Notes: generated by a model not told the origin, from the letters alone. 64,000 bases of DNA from Bacteroidetes bacterium GWF2_38_335 (GCA_001769535.1 MEOH01000002.1:186001-250000), one strand, 5' to 3'. Positions 36,965 through 46,144 are shown, numbered from the stretch's first letter. Translations and numbers: made by a program.

Positions 36965-37200
36965 TCTTCTAAATTTTCATTTTCAAAAACGTCATTAATT
37001 AAAAGTTGATCATCCCCGTTTTCATTCATTTTCTTAAATGCTTTTTCCCAACCTTTTCGAGGTTCCGGAATGGGTTTAAGAATAAAATATCCTTTTTCCA
37101 AAATAAGTTCAACCTTGTCTTTTATGTTGTACTTTTCTAAAAGATCTTTGCTTAATCTAAAACCCTTTGAATTTCCAATTTGTATAATTGACAGTTCCAT
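36955..37200 (-). CDS. mazE: MazE-type antitoxin (AbrB/SpoVT fold)
   Basis: The 81-residue protein begins with a swapped-hairpin DNA-binding domain (IIQIGNSKGFRLSKDLLEKY, KDKVELILEKGYFILKP), followed by an acidic, disordered toxin-binding tail (NGDDQLLINDVFENENLEEW). It is the first gene of the mazEF pair and has a perfect Bacteroidota promoter, where it probably autoregulates. Confidence 0.88.
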   Translation of the reverse strand: MELSIIQIGNSKGFRLSKDLLEKYNIKDKVELILEKGYFILKPIPEPRKGWEKAFKKMNENGDDQLLINDVFENENLEEWT

Positions 37201-37222
37201 AAAATATGCTTTGATGTAATTA

Positions 37223-37253
37223 CAAAGTTAATACATTGATTTTGATTTTGCAA
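37223..37253 (-). promoter_or_regulatory. Promoter for mazEF
   Basis: On the minus strand TTG (37251-37253), 20 bp, then TAACTTTG (37223-37230), 22 bp upstream of the mazE ATG. This is an exact match to the sigma-ABfr consensus. Confidence 0.65.
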
Positions 37254-37299
37254 GGTTTTTTTCTTGTCATTTTCAACATTCAGTCAATCACAGAAAATA

Positions 37300-37947
37300 T
37301 CAATTAAACGAATATCCTATTGAAAAACTGTTCATTAAAAAGAAATTGCTGCCCCACCTGGTTTCTTCAATATTAGCTTTAACCATATAGCCATTCTCAT
37401 AAACATTTTCAAGAAACCTGTTTTCGTAATACAAATAACATGAACTTTCTACAGAAATGAAAAATCTTTTTGTCATTTTTAATTGAAAATTGACAAAAGG
37501 CATTATTCCATATCTAAATCCATGATAATATGTTAATGTGTTGGTTCCGTAAATTCCTCCTGTTATCTCATTATGTCCGGAAAAAAAATTATAAAAAATA
37601 TTAAGTCCTGCATGCATGAATAGTTTATATTCAGAAAAAAACCGTCTGTAGTAGCCAACATGAAATGATCTGTTTTTTTCACGTCCTGATGTAACAAATG
37701 CATCTCCAAAGGGATTTTCAGGTCTGTTATGCATAGTGTATAAAAAAAATGAAGTCCTGATCCCATTGTTATTAAAATTGTGGTTGTATTCTATTCCATG
37801 AAAAAAAGCATAATTCAACTTTTCACCCCCTTTTATTTCGTCAATTTTAGCAAAATGAAAAACAAATTGATTCTTAAATCCGGTGGTATCTGGCTGTCCA
37901 TTCAATAAACCAGGAACAAAAAGTATCAGATAGAAAATTCGCCACAT
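37300..37947 (-). CDS. Predicted small outer-membrane beta-barrel protein
   Basis: The 215-residue protein has a signal peptide (1-17, ending GLLNGQ). The mature part alternates aromatic and polar residues in strands about every 20 residues (NGIRTSFFLYTMHN, RSFHVGYYRRFFSEYKLFMH, RYGIMPFVNFQLKMTKRFFI) and ends with an amphipathic strand ending in Phe-Asn (MNSFSIGYSFN). This fits an 8-10 strand outer-membrane barrel. No family is recognised. Confidence 0.65.
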   Translation of the reverse strand: MWRIFYLILFVPGLLNGQPDTTGFKNQFVFHFAKIDEIKGGEKLNYAFFHGIEYNHNFNNNGIRTSFFLYTMHNRPENPFGDAFVTSGREKNRSFHVGYYRRFFSEYKLFMHAGLNIFYNFFSGHNEITGGIYGTNTLTYYHGFRYGIMPFVNFQLKMTKRFFISVESSCYLYYENRFLENVYENGYMVKANIEETRWGSNFFLMNSFSIGYSFN

Positions 37948-38066
37948 TACAAATAGAGCTTAATGAGTTGATTACAAAAAGTAAATATATGAGTAACAAT
38001 GAAAATAAATAATTATTGTTTCGGTTTTTGACTTAATAAATAATTGTAAATTTTTTACTGCTATTT

Positions 38067-40274
38067 TCAAACCCGAATCCCCAAAACAGTAACATCATCA
38101 ATCTGGTCGTTATGTCCTTTCCAGTTATCAAAAGTACTGTTCAGAATTTCCTGTTGTTCTTTCATGGGTTTGGGGGCAATTTGCACGAATAATTCTTTAA
38201 GCTGCCTGACCATAAACTTTTTGTTTTGTGGTCCGCCAAACTGATCTTCAAACCCGTCGCTGGCCAGATAAACCATATCGCCTTTCTGAAGCTGAATCAC
38301 ATGGTTGGTATAGGGTTTCATGTTTTCATAAATGGCTACGGGCTGCTTATCGGGGGCGATTTCTTTCAATTCATTATTGGTAGTCACGATAAACAGCGGA
38401 TTGTTTGCTCCTGCAAATTCAAGAACATCGTTGTCGCAATTAAGCACACAAAGGACTACATCCATTCCATCTTTTTGCTCACCATAATGGCCTCTCTGAT
38501 GCAGGGCTTCGATGATTGATTCGCGCAGGTTATCGAGTACATCACTGGCTTTCCGCACCTCTTTCTTCCTTACAATTTCGTTTAAAAACGACACGCCGAG
38601 CATGCTCATAAACGCTCCGGGCACCCCATGACCGGTGCAATCGACCACAGTAATTATCAGATATTCGTTGATGCGGGTGGCCCAGTAAAAATCGCCCGAA
38701 ACAATATCCTTAGGTTTGAAAAGAATCAAATGTTCGCCCAATACTTTTTCGGCCGATTCGCCTGAGGGCAGCACAGCTTCCTGAATTCGTTTGGCGTAAT
38801 TGATGCTGTCGGTGATTCTTTGTTTCTGGACCTCGAGCATGTCTTTCTGAGTACTCAACAGGTCGCGTTGGGCCTCAATCTCATCGCGTTGCGCACTAAT
38901 TTCCTCAATATGCTGGTTGAGCATGACATTTTTTTCATCCACAAGCAATTTCTGACTTTCGATAATTTTTTTCTGCTTTTTTGAAATCCTTAAACGGTGC
39001 ACGATAAATATGGCAAAAACGGCAACCAGAACAAGTCCGGCAATAATAAAAACAATAGTCATGCGCTGCCTTTCACTGTGCTCCTTCTGCGCCAAAATCT
39101 CGGTTTCATTAAGTTTCTTTTCTTTATTGAGTTTTTCAATCAGCAGTTGATTTTTTTCAGTCTCGAACTTTTTTTCCGCATCAGCTACAGCTTTTGTTTT
39201 TTCCTCCATAAACATGCTGTCTTTTGTAGCCATAAACACTTCGGCATAAATCAAAGCTTCTTTATAATTGTTCAATCTTTTGTATGCCCGCATCAGAGTG
39301 TTAGAAGCGGGATTTTCGAGCGGAACAGCCTTAATTTCACGGGCAATGCCAATGGCCTTCAATCCGAAGGTCAGAGCCAGATTCAAATGTTCGTTTCTTT
39401 TTGCAGGGGAATTATAATAAACCGAATCGGCCAATAAAACATGCATTTCAGCAATATTGGCATTGACCATGGCTACCCCGTAGCGATCGCCCGATTCTTC
39501 CTTTATTTTCATGGCTTTCAGGTAATAATCAATAACCTCATCATATTTACCCTGAAACAGAAGAACGTTGCCAATATTATTATAACACTTTGAAAGTGCT
39601 TTTTTATCACCAATTTCTTCGGCAATCTTCATTCCTTTAAAATAAAATTCCAGTGATTTTTCGAGCAATCCCTGATCAAAGTAGACATTGCCGATATTTA
39701 CATAGCAACCGGATATCTGCGGAGTATTTCCAAGCTCCTTATGTAAGACAAGAGCTTTATTGAAATAGCCCAGTGCCACATCAAAATTTCCCTGATCGTA
39801 TTGGATATTTCCAAGAGGCACAAAGCAAAATGTCATTCCATTTTTACAATCAATGATGTTATTTTTTGAAGGATCAGATTTAATCAGTTCCTCATAAATT
39901 TTAAGGGATTTCATCACAAACTGAATTGCCTTGTCAAAAGTTCCGCTTTCGTAATGGACAATTCCAATGTATCTTAACGAATTGGCTTTATGTTTTAAAA
40001 AAATGTTTTTTTGTTTTTTATCATTTTTATCCAGGTCAGAAAGATTTTTATCGGCTAAATCAACCGCAATTTTATAATAATAAATAGCCGAATCAGGGTC
40101 ATTTCTTTCATAAAACAGTCCGATCTCATCATTAAGCATCCTTATTTTCATGGAATCCTGCATCAGACTGTTGTATGACTTCAACATCTGGCTGATGTCC
40201 TTATCTTGTCCCACAATGGGGAAAAAAGAAAATCCAAGAAAAAAAATCAGCAATATCTTTATTTCTGTTTTCAT
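38067..40274 (-). CDS. TPR sensor with SpoIIE-type PP2C phosphatase output
   Basis: The 735-residue protein has a signal peptide (1-22), about seven TPR units (about 55-355; IGNVYFDQGLLEKSLEFYFK and relatives), one transmembrane helix (about 405-425) and a coiled coil (about 425-495). A SpoIIE phosphatase domain occupies about 500-735. Metal-binding motifs are present: SGDFYWA, VVDCTGHGVPGAFMSM, YLASDGFEDQFGG and NDQIDDVTVLGIRV. Such proteins sense signals in the periplasm through the TPRs and dephosphorylate serine residues of anti-sigma-factor antagonists in the cytoplasm. No partner-switch gene is adjacent. Confidence 0.88.
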   Translation of the reverse strand: MKTEIKILLIFFLGFSFFPIVGQDKDISQMLKSYNSLMQDSMKIRMLNDEIGLFYERNDPDSAIYYYKIAVDLADKNLSDLDKNDKKQKNIFLKHKANSLRYIGIVHYESGTFDKAIQFVMKSLKIYEELIKSDPSKNNIIDCKNGMTFCFVPLGNIQYDQGNFDVALGYFNKALVLHKELGNTPQISGCYVNIGNVYFDQGLLEKSLEFYFKGMKIAEEIGDKKALSKCYNNIGNVLLFQGKYDEVIDYYLKAMKIKEESGDRYGVAMVNANIAEMHVLLADSVYYNSPAKRNEHLNLALTFGLKAIGIAREIKAVPLENPASNTLMRAYKRLNNYKEALIYAEVFMATKDSMFMEEKTKAVADAEKKFETEKNQLLIEKLNKEKKLNETEILAQKEHSERQRMTIVFIIAGLVLVAVFAIFIVHRLRISKKQKKIIESQKLLVDEKNVMLNQHIEEISAQRDEIEAQRDLLSTQKDMLEVQKQRITDSINYAKRIQEAVLPSGESAEKVLGEHLILFKPKDIVSGDFYWATRINEYLIITVVDCTGHGVPGAFMSMLGVSFLNEIVRKKEVRKASDVLDNLRESIIEALHQRGHYGEQKDGMDVVLCVLNCDNDVLEFAGANNPLFIVTTNNELKEIAPDKQPVAIYENMKPYTNHVIQLQKGDMVYLASDGFEDQFGGPQNKKFMVRQLKELFVQIAPKPMKEQQEILNSTFDNWKGHNDQIDDVTVLGIRV

Positions 40275-40338
40275 TGGGTCAAATGAGTATGCTAAGATAT
40301 TGATTTTTTTTTACACCTGAAATGTGAGGCAATTTTTA

Positions 40339-40391
40339 ATTTGCCTTGTGTTTTTAAAGTTATAATACAATATTTGCCTTGTGTTTTTAAA
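40339..40391. repeat. Two 20-bp direct repeats
   Basis: ATTTGCCTTGTGTTTTTAAA occurs at 40339-40358 and 40372-40391, about 65 and 100 bp upstream of the SpoIIE gene start. Possible regulator sites for that gene. Confidence 0.6.
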
Positions 40392-40459
40392 TCATATGAC
40401 TATCCGGAAACACTAATAATAGGATGAAAATTCAGGTTAACCAGTCTATCCTCAGACAT

Positions 40460-40487
40460 AATAACCCCGGCCTTAAGGCCGGGGTTA
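40460..40487. terminator. Perfect 28-bp palindrome
   Basis: ATAACCCCGGCCTT and its reverse complement form a strong GC-rich hairpin without a long T run. It may be a bidirectional transcription barrier or a REP-like unit. Confidence 0.4.
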
Positions 40488-40531
40488 TGTCGGTCAGAAG
40501 TAATTAATAATATGATGGCATTATTCATAAT

Positions 40532-40568
40532 GAGATTCCGAACGAAACGCAGTGTAGTGAGGAATCTC
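40532..40568. repeat. Short GAGATTCC...GGAATCTC element
   Basis: The 8-bp arms and the phrase CCGAACGAA...AGTGAGGAATCTC match the ends of the nested element at 55759-55908. This looks like a minimal or deleted member of that family. Confidence 0.6.
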
Positions 40569-40571
40569 TAA

Positions 40572-40748
40572 AACAATTTGCTAATCTTTCCTGATAATCA
40601 TACAAAATATTTGATTTTAAAGGAATATCCCCAAACAAAAGAGGGTTATGTTCTTTCTTCAGCACCTATTGCTGAGCTGAAGGAACAAAACCTGAAATTT
40701 ATTCCGGTTTATTTTGCTTATTCGGTTGGGATGAATTTTAGGGATTGA
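40572..40748 (+). pseudogene. 3' remnant of an unidentified protein gene
   Basis: An open frame without a start codon encodes KYLILKEYPQTKEGYVLSSA followed by PIAELKEQNLKFIPVYFAY and SVGMNFRD, then stops. The amino-acid pattern is protein-like, and the frame begins exactly where the GGAATCTC repeat ends. The 5' part of the gene appears lost. The family is not recognised. Its stop overlaps the stop of the convergent gene by 11 bp. Confidence 0.35.
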
Positions 40749-41508
40749 TGTTTTTTGTGGTTGAATCCTTCGCTAATGATTTAAATGCTTTAGCTATTCT
40801 TTTCTTTGCTTCCTCTACTTTTTCACCTTCGATTACTTCACGCTTAAGAACTTCTTTTTGTATTAATTCAATTACCTCCTGATTTGATACTTTAATATCG
40901 GGAGACAGTTTCTTTAAAGTCTTTCTTATAGCATCAACTATTGGTTCAGAAATAATTAATTGACCAACAAAGAATTTACTAAATGTTTGCTTTTGAATAT
41001 AATAATTTTCAAGATTTGCTTTTGCCAGACTTTCCTTGCAGAAATAGAATAACTGATCAAGATCTGTATCTTTTTTTGAATTTAACTGACTAAAATCAAA
41101 TTCATAAATCAACTCATGACCTACGGGTTTACCAAATATTATTTTAAAAACTTTCCAACAATAACTATTTGTTAAAATAACCCAATCAACTCCTGCATTT
41201 GAGCCATAATCAACGGCCTGTCGAATATGATCCGCCTTTAGATCGAGACCGGCCGCTTTAACTTCAATAAAGAATTTAATTTTTTCATTGACTTTAATAG
41301 CCAAATCGCAATATGTTTTTTTGACTGCTTTTTCAGAAGTTATTTCAGAATATTTATCATATCCAAAAAGTTCAGAGAGCATATCAGTTATTATAACTAC
41401 TGTATCTGATTCATTGATGTCTTTTGCTTTAGCAGAAATAACAATTGGTTGAAATTTCTTCAATCCTGATACCAATCTTGCCTGAACTTTTGATGGAATA
41501 TTTGCCAT
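40738..41508 (-). CDS. HsdR N-terminal-like nuclease-domain protein
   Basis: The 256-residue protein has a type I restriction HsdR-N-like PD-(D/E)XK domain (about 35-140): ITDMLSELFGYDKYSEITSE, then the catalytic YCDLAIKVNEKIKFFIEVKA, DHIRQAVDYGSNAGVDWVIL and TNSYCWKVFKI. The C-terminal half is helical and highly charged. It lacks helicase motors, and no HsdM or HsdS is nearby. Such solitary proteins are common and their role is unclear (restriction remnant, defence or DNA repair). The Asp and Glu-Val-Lys residues look intact. Confidence 0.75.
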   Translation of the reverse strand: MANIPSKVQARLVSGLKKFQPIVISAKAKDINESDTVVIITDMLSELFGYDKYSEITSEKAVKKTYCDLAIKVNEKIKFFIEVKAAGLDLKADHIRQAVDYGSNAGVDWVILTNSYCWKVFKIIFGKPVGHELIYEFDFSQLNSKKDTDLDQLFYFCKESLAKANLENYYIQKQTFSKFFVGQLIISEPIVDAIRKTLKKLSPDIKVSNQEVIELIQKEVLKREVIEGEKVEEAKKRIAKAFKSLAKDSTTKNINP

Positions 41509-41672
41509 TTTCTAATTGTTAATACGAATTAATAATTGATTTTATCATACAATTTTAAACAATAAAATGATTTGAAACAAAATTTTCAATGTATTTTAAA
41601 ACCTGAAACCTCAATTACTCTTTAAAAATAAAATATTTCACTACCTTTAATTTCAATTTTTAATGAACTATC

Positions 41673-42635
41673 ATGAAAAAACTAATTTCAATACTATTTA
41701 TTTTTATTTGCTTCAATGGCTTTTCGCAGGATTACATTTCAGCCGAAGATGTGGATCAGGAAAACGTGGTTACCATGCAAATCGACAGCTTTCCTGCTGA
41801 TTTATTGCCAAAAGGGTTTTCTGAACTCAGAATACTGATTGATGTTGAAAACAATGTATTTCATCTTATCGGTAAAATAAAAGACGGCAGATACAAGGTG
41901 ATCCATGAAATGGGCAATGAAATTACCTACAACCATGCTAAAAACTTTGGAAACGCAGTTTACAGCAAAGGGTTTGTAAGTTTTTGCTCCGAAATGCCTT
42001 TCAGGGCTTCGCAGTATTGCCCATATTACAAATGGGAAAAAGGACAATTGGTATTTGACCACGAGGATTATTCCGACCCCAGTGCCGAAGCGGTTGAAGC
42101 GGGCAATAAATATCTTGAGGAAGGCAAAATTTCTCAGGCCATTAACTCCTTTTATAGCGTTTTTTATCCGATGAATTATATGAATGAGGCAGAAACCGGA
42201 ATGAGGCTTTTGTTTAAAGCACATGAAATCGGAATGAAGTTTTATCAGGAAAAAGATTACAAAAATGCAGCGGCGATCATGGATACTGCCTATGAATACT
42301 GGTACTGGGAACTAAAGAGCATTGATGACCTGAACAATTTACTTGATGGTGTTGAGAATTATACACCAGAAAAATTTACCGGTGTTTTGGCCGATTACGG
42401 ACTATTTCTGCTGAAAGCTGAAAATCATGAAAAATGTATAACTGTAAATACTTTGGTAAATAATCTTATGCCTGCATTATCAGGCCCATACCTTCAGCTT
42501 GCTGATGCATGTTACAAACTGGGCAAAAAGACCGAAGCAAAAGTTGCCTATAATAAATATAAGGAGCTGATGATCAAGGAAGGAAAGGAAGCTAAAATTC
42601 CGGAACGGGTTGGACAAAGGATTGGGGAAAAGTGA
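41673..42635 (+). CDS. Exported TPR-like protein of unknown function
   Basis: The 320-residue protein has a signal peptide (1-18, ending NGFSQ). Residues about 30-125 form a beta-rich region (FSELRILIDVENNVFHLIGK). From about 135 the protein is a helical TPR-like array (AGNKYLEEGKISQAINSFYS, YQEKDYKNAAAIMDTAYEYW, LADACYKLGKKTEAKVAYNK). It is probably a periplasmic scaffold. A near-consensus TACCTTTA lies about 30 bp upstream of the start. Confidence 0.7.
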   Translation: MKKLISILFIFICFNGFSQDYISAEDVDQENVVTMQIDSFPADLLPKGFSELRILIDVENNVFHLIGKIKDGRYKVIHEMGNEITYNHAKNFGNAVYSKGFVSFCSEMPFRASQYCPYYKWEKGQLVFDHEDYSDPSAEAVEAGNKYLEEGKISQAINSFYSVFYPMNYMNEAETGMRLLFKAHEIGMKFYQEKDYKNAAAIMDTAYEYWYWELKSIDDLNNLLDGVENYTPEKFTGVLADYGLFLLKAENHEKCITVNTLVNNLMPALSGPYLQLADACYKLGKKTEAKVAYNKYKELMIKEGKEAKIPERVGQRIGEK

Positions 42636-42949
42636 TTTTTTTCTAAATAGGTAAACAACAAAAATTATTATTGGAAAGTGCTTTCAAAGTCTCTGATGAA
42701 AAGTTTTGTTTACTAATTTGAAAGGCAGGCAAATATAATAATATGACGATCGTAAAAAATAATAAATGGACCGTCATTGCGAGGAACGAAGCAATCTCAT
42801 AATTGAAACCAAAAAATTAATTATGAGATTGCTTCATCGCATCGACTATTTATAAATCTATAAAATCTGCTTACGCTCTTCGCAATGACGGTTAAATTAT
42901 GTGCTTATAGGGCTATTTATAAAAAATCCCGGCGAACCGGGATTAAATA
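42636..42949. other. Intergenic region with a nested inverted repeat
   Basis: Apart from the element at 42770-42892 nothing is recognised. Confidence 0.5.
42770..42892. repeat. Nested inverted repeat (GTCATTGCGA type)
   Basis: Outer arms ACCGTCATTGCGA (42770-42782) / TCGCAATGACGGT (42880-42892) enclose inner arms GAAGCAATCTCATAATT (42788-42804) and its exact complement (42819-42835). The GTCATTGCGAGGAACGAAGC wording is a known dispersed repeat type in many environmental genomes. Confidence 0.75.
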
Positions 42950-45448
42950 TTACTCAATCCTAAACGGCTTAGCTTTCCATATTTTTTGGCAATACTCCCT
43001 GATGGAGCGGTCGGAAGAAAATTTACCCATGCGGGCAACATTCAGGATTGCCATTTTATCCCATTTTGCCGGGTTCTTCCATGTTTCCGAGACCATATCC
43101 TGGCATGCAATATAAAGCGGGTAGTCGGCCATAAGCATGAATGTGTCGTGGCACACCATGGTATCGGTAAGTGGACGGAACAGGTCGGGATCGCCGTTGG
43201 AGAACAAACCTGAATTGATCATATCAATAACTTCCATCAACTCTTCATTGTGCTGATAAATGTAATATGGATCATAACCGTTACGGCGTGCTTCTTCAAC
43301 CTGAGCAGCAGTGAGACCGAAGAGGAAGAAATTTTCATTTCCAACTTCTTCTCTGATTTCAATATTGGCACCGTCGAGCGTTCCGATGGTCAGTGCTCCG
43401 TTCATTGAAAACTTCATGTTTCCTGTTCCACTGGCTTCATAACCAGCAGTGGATATCTGCTCTGACAAATCGGCTGCAGGGTATATATGCTGTGCATTGG
43501 AGACATTAAAATCGGGGAAGAAAACCACTTTTAAGCGATCTTTAACATCGGGATCGTTGTTTACCACCTCGCCAACCGAATTAATAAGCTTTATCATCAG
43601 CTTGGCCAAACGGTATCCAGGGGCAGCTTTACCACCGAAAATAAAGGTTCTTGGGGCAATTTCCACAGAAGGATTTTGCTTGATGCGTAAATACTGGGTT
43701 ACAATGTTCAGCACATTCAAATGCTGTCTCTTATACTGGTGAATACGTTTTACCTGAATATCAAACAGGGAATTCGGATTTACAACAATACCTGTTCTGT
43801 CTTTTATGAGGACAGCGAGTTTTTTCTTGTTTTCGAGTTTTACTTTCCTGAATTCTTTTCTGAAAGTCTCATTTCCGGCAAAATCCTCTAATCTGCGAAG
43901 TTCATCCAGTTTTCCAGGCCAGGTGTCACCTATTGATTTGGTAATAAGTTTGCTTAGTCCGGGATTGCTTAAAACAATAAAACGCCGGGGTGTAACTCCG
44001 TTTGTCACGTTAAAAAACCTGTTGGGATACATGGCAACCCAATCCTGTAAAACCTGCTGTTTCAAAAGTTCGGTATGCAATTCGGCCACGCCGTTAATGG
44101 CATAACTACCGGCACAGGCAAGATTGGCCATACGCACATAACGTGGTCCGGCTTCATCTATGATCGACATTCTGGATAATCGGGCATCATCACCTGGAAA
44201 TCTGCTACGCACTTCATCAAGATGGCGGCGGTTTATCTCATAAATAATTTCCATAACCCTTGGTAAAAGGTGGCTAAACAAATCAATGGGCCATTTTTCC
44301 AGAGCTTCGGGAAGCAAGGTATGGTTTGTATAGCTCATGGTTTTGCAGGTGGTGTTCCATGCTGTTTCCCAGTCAAGTTTATGTTTGTCAACAAGCAGTC
44401 GCATGAGTTCGGCAACAGCCACCGAGGGATGAGTATCATTAAGCTGTATAGCCCATCTTTTATTAAAATCCTTTGCTTTTCCGCCATGTTCCAGATGCAT
44501 GCGCATCATATCCTGTAAGGAACAGGAAACAAAGAAATATTGTTGTTTCAGGCGCAGTTCTTTTCCCTGCAACATCTCATCATTGGGATAAAGTACTTTG
44601 CTGATGTTTTCAGATTCTACTTTTTGCATTACTGCCTTAAAATAGTCGCCATGATTGAAAGCTGAAAAGTCAAAAGATTCAACCGCTTCAGATTTCCACA
44701 AGCGCAGGAAATTGCATGAATAAACCCCATAGCCCATTTCGGGGGTATCAAAAGGAACTCCTTTTACCATGTGTGCAGGCACCCATTTTACGCGGGTACA
44801 GCCGTCGGTATCGGCAAATTGTTCGGTATGTCCGCCAAACTTAACATCCACAGAATGTTCGGGTTTGGAGATTTCCCATGGGTTTCCATAGCGAAGCCAT
44901 TTATCTGTAATTTCAACCTGCCAGCCATCTGCAATTACCTGATCAAAAATTCCGAATTCATAACGAATTCCGTAACCCAATGCGGGTATTTCGACTGATG
45001 CAAGTGAATCCATATAACAGGATGCCAAACGACCCAGTCCCCCATTTCCCAATCCGGGCTCCGGTTCCTGAGCAATGACCTTTTCCAGATCAAATCCCAG
45101 TTCCTCCACCGCCTGTTTCATTTCGTCATAAATATCCAGGTCAACGAGGTTTGCACCAAGTTGCGGACCAGCAAGAAATTCTGCTGAGAGATAGCTTACC
45201 AGACGAACATCTTTCTGATGCAAAACTGTGTCGATGGTTTTTAAACCATGCTGCATTAATCTGTCACGTACTGCCAGAGAAACGGCCTGATACACATCAT
45301 TTAGCGAAGCATCTTCAATTCCAATACCTTGTTGAAAAAGCAAATGTTCATTAATGCCGAGTTTTAAAGAAGCAACATCCATGCCTGTTCTTACTACACT
45401 GACATCGACAGGGGCTTTATGGTTCTTTTTTTTGTTAGTTTTTTCCAT
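42950..45448 (-). CDS. glgP: Glycogen/starch/alpha-glucan phosphorylase
   Basis: ATG 45448 (MEKTNKKKNHK) is preferred; the upstream extension to 45490 is atypical. The 832-residue length suits GT35. Hallmarks include QEPEPGLGNGGLGRLASCYM, ALGYGIRYEFGIF, QLNDTHPSVAVAELMR, NVTNGVTPRRFI, IQVKRIHQYKRQHLNV and the PLP-lysine region EASGTGNMKFSMNGALTIGT. It releases glucose-1-phosphate from alpha-1,4-glucans in the cytoplasm. It stands alone here; no other glycogen gene is adjacent. Confidence 0.96.
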   Translation of the reverse strand: MEKTNKKKNHKAPVDVSVVRTGMDVASLKLGINEHLLFQQGIGIEDASLNDVYQAVSLAVRDRLMQHGLKTIDTVLHQKDVRLVSYLSAEFLAGPQLGANLVDLDIYDEMKQAVEELGFDLEKVIAQEPEPGLGNGGLGRLASCYMDSLASVEIPALGYGIRYEFGIFDQVIADGWQVEITDKWLRYGNPWEISKPEHSVDVKFGGHTEQFADTDGCTRVKWVPAHMVKGVPFDTPEMGYGVYSCNFLRLWKSEAVESFDFSAFNHGDYFKAVMQKVESENISKVLYPNDEMLQGKELRLKQQYFFVSCSLQDMMRMHLEHGGKAKDFNKRWAIQLNDTHPSVAVAELMRLLVDKHKLDWETAWNTTCKTMSYTNHTLLPEALEKWPIDLFSHLLPRVMEIIYEINRRHLDEVRSRFPGDDARLSRMSIIDEAGPRYVRMANLACAGSYAINGVAELHTELLKQQVLQDWVAMYPNRFFNVTNGVTPRRFIVLSNPGLSKLITKSIGDTWPGKLDELRRLEDFAGNETFRKEFRKVKLENKKKLAVLIKDRTGIVVNPNSLFDIQVKRIHQYKRQHLNVLNIVTQYLRIKQNPSVEIAPRTFIFGGKAAPGYRLAKLMIKLINSVGEVVNNDPDVKDRLKVVFFPDFNVSNAQHIYPAADLSEQISTAGYEASGTGNMKFSMNGALTIGTLDGANIEIREEVGNENFFLFGLTAAQVEEARRNGYDPYYIYQHNEELMEVIDMINSGLFSNGDPDLFRPLTDTMVCHDTFMLMADYPLYIACQDMVSETWKNPAKWDKMAILNVARMGKFSSDRSIREYCQKIWKAKPFRIE

Positions 45449-45557
45449 AGTTCTAATAGTTTGTTCAGGATTTTTTTTAGAAAAATACAAATTGTTTTTT
45501 TAAGATAAAAATTTGACGGGGTGTTTTTTTTGATTTATGTGACGTAAGTATTAACCT

Positions 45558-45622
45558 GTCTGAAGTTGCAAACTTCAGACGGCTTAATAAGTAATAACTG
45601 TTCGAAGTTGCAAACTTCGAAC
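45558..45622. repeat. Twin hairpins with shared core GAAGTTGCAAACTTC
   Basis: GTCTGAAGTT-GCA-AACTTCAGAC (45558-45580) and GTTCGAAGTT-GCA-AACTTCGAAC (45600-45622). The core is the same while the outer stem bases changed on both strands. A related hairpin is at 57765-57793. Confidence 0.7.
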
Positions 45623-45640
45623 AACAATAAGTAATAAAAT

Positions 45641-45668
45641 AAAAAAGCACCGTTTCCGGTGCTTTTTT
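45641..45668 (-). terminator. Terminator of the oxidoreductase/ferritin operon
   Basis: Stem AAAAAAGCACCG/CGGTGCTTTTTT with loop GAAA on the minus strand, ending in T6, located 11 bp after the ferritin-like stop codon. It could also serve the plus strand. Confidence 0.75.
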
Positions 45669-45678
45669 ATTCCAATGA

Positions 45679-46134
45679 TTAGTTTTCTCTGAGTACGAAT
45701 TCGTCGTATTCAATTTCGAATCTTAGCTTGTGCTTTGATTCTTCCATGGCCAATCCTTTAAAGATGTTTTTTAAACTTTCATCAGGAGCTTTTTCGGCAA
45801 GTCTTGAATACAGTTTGAAAGCTGCCTTTTCGCGTTTCATTGCTAAAACAAGTGCTTCCTCATAACTCATGTCGGGTTTTGCCTCAGTTTTCACAATATA
45901 ATCGGAAATATTCAAGGTTTTTACAATTTCAACAGGCATATTAAAAATACCTTCTTCCTTGATTTTTGTCAGCCGTGCTTTATGAGCAATCTCTTCTCTG
46001 GCAAATGCTTCGAATGTATGACGCATATCTTCGGTGCGGGCATTTTTTGCCAATGAAGTATAGAAATCAACGGCTCCCTGCTCATTCTTAATGGCAAAGT
46101 CCAGTATGTCGTTAATATTTTTAAAATCTTCCAT
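45679..46134 (-). CDS. Ferritin-like diiron (rubrerythrin-domain) protein
   Basis: The 151-residue four-helix protein has two diiron half-sites: E in KNEQGAVDFYTSLAK plus EEIAHKARL, and E in MKREKAAFKLYSRLAEKA plus MEESKHKLRF. It lacks the rubredoxin tail of classical rubrerythrin. By family it may act in peroxide reduction or iron handling in anaerobes. It is the last gene of the operon, 10 bp after the large oxidoreductase subunit, so it is probably coexpressed with it and might protect or take electrons from it. Confidence 0.82.
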   Translation of the reverse strand: MEDFKNINDILDFAIKNEQGAVDFYTSLAKNARTEDMRHTFEAFAREEIAHKARLTKIKEEGIFNMPVEIVKTLNISDYIVKTEAKPDMSYEEALVLAMKREKAAFKLYSRLAEKAPDESLKNIFKGLAMEESKHKLRFEIEYDEFVLREN

Positions 46135-46144
46135 GTTTTTTTAT

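Larger units (their letters stand above)
40275..40737. other. Gap with repeats and a gene remnant
   Basis: It contains the 33-bp-spaced direct repeats (40339-40391), a 28-bp GC-rich palindrome (40460-40487), a short GAGATTCC/GGAATCTC element (40532-40568), and the coding remnant starting near 40572. Confidence 0.5.
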
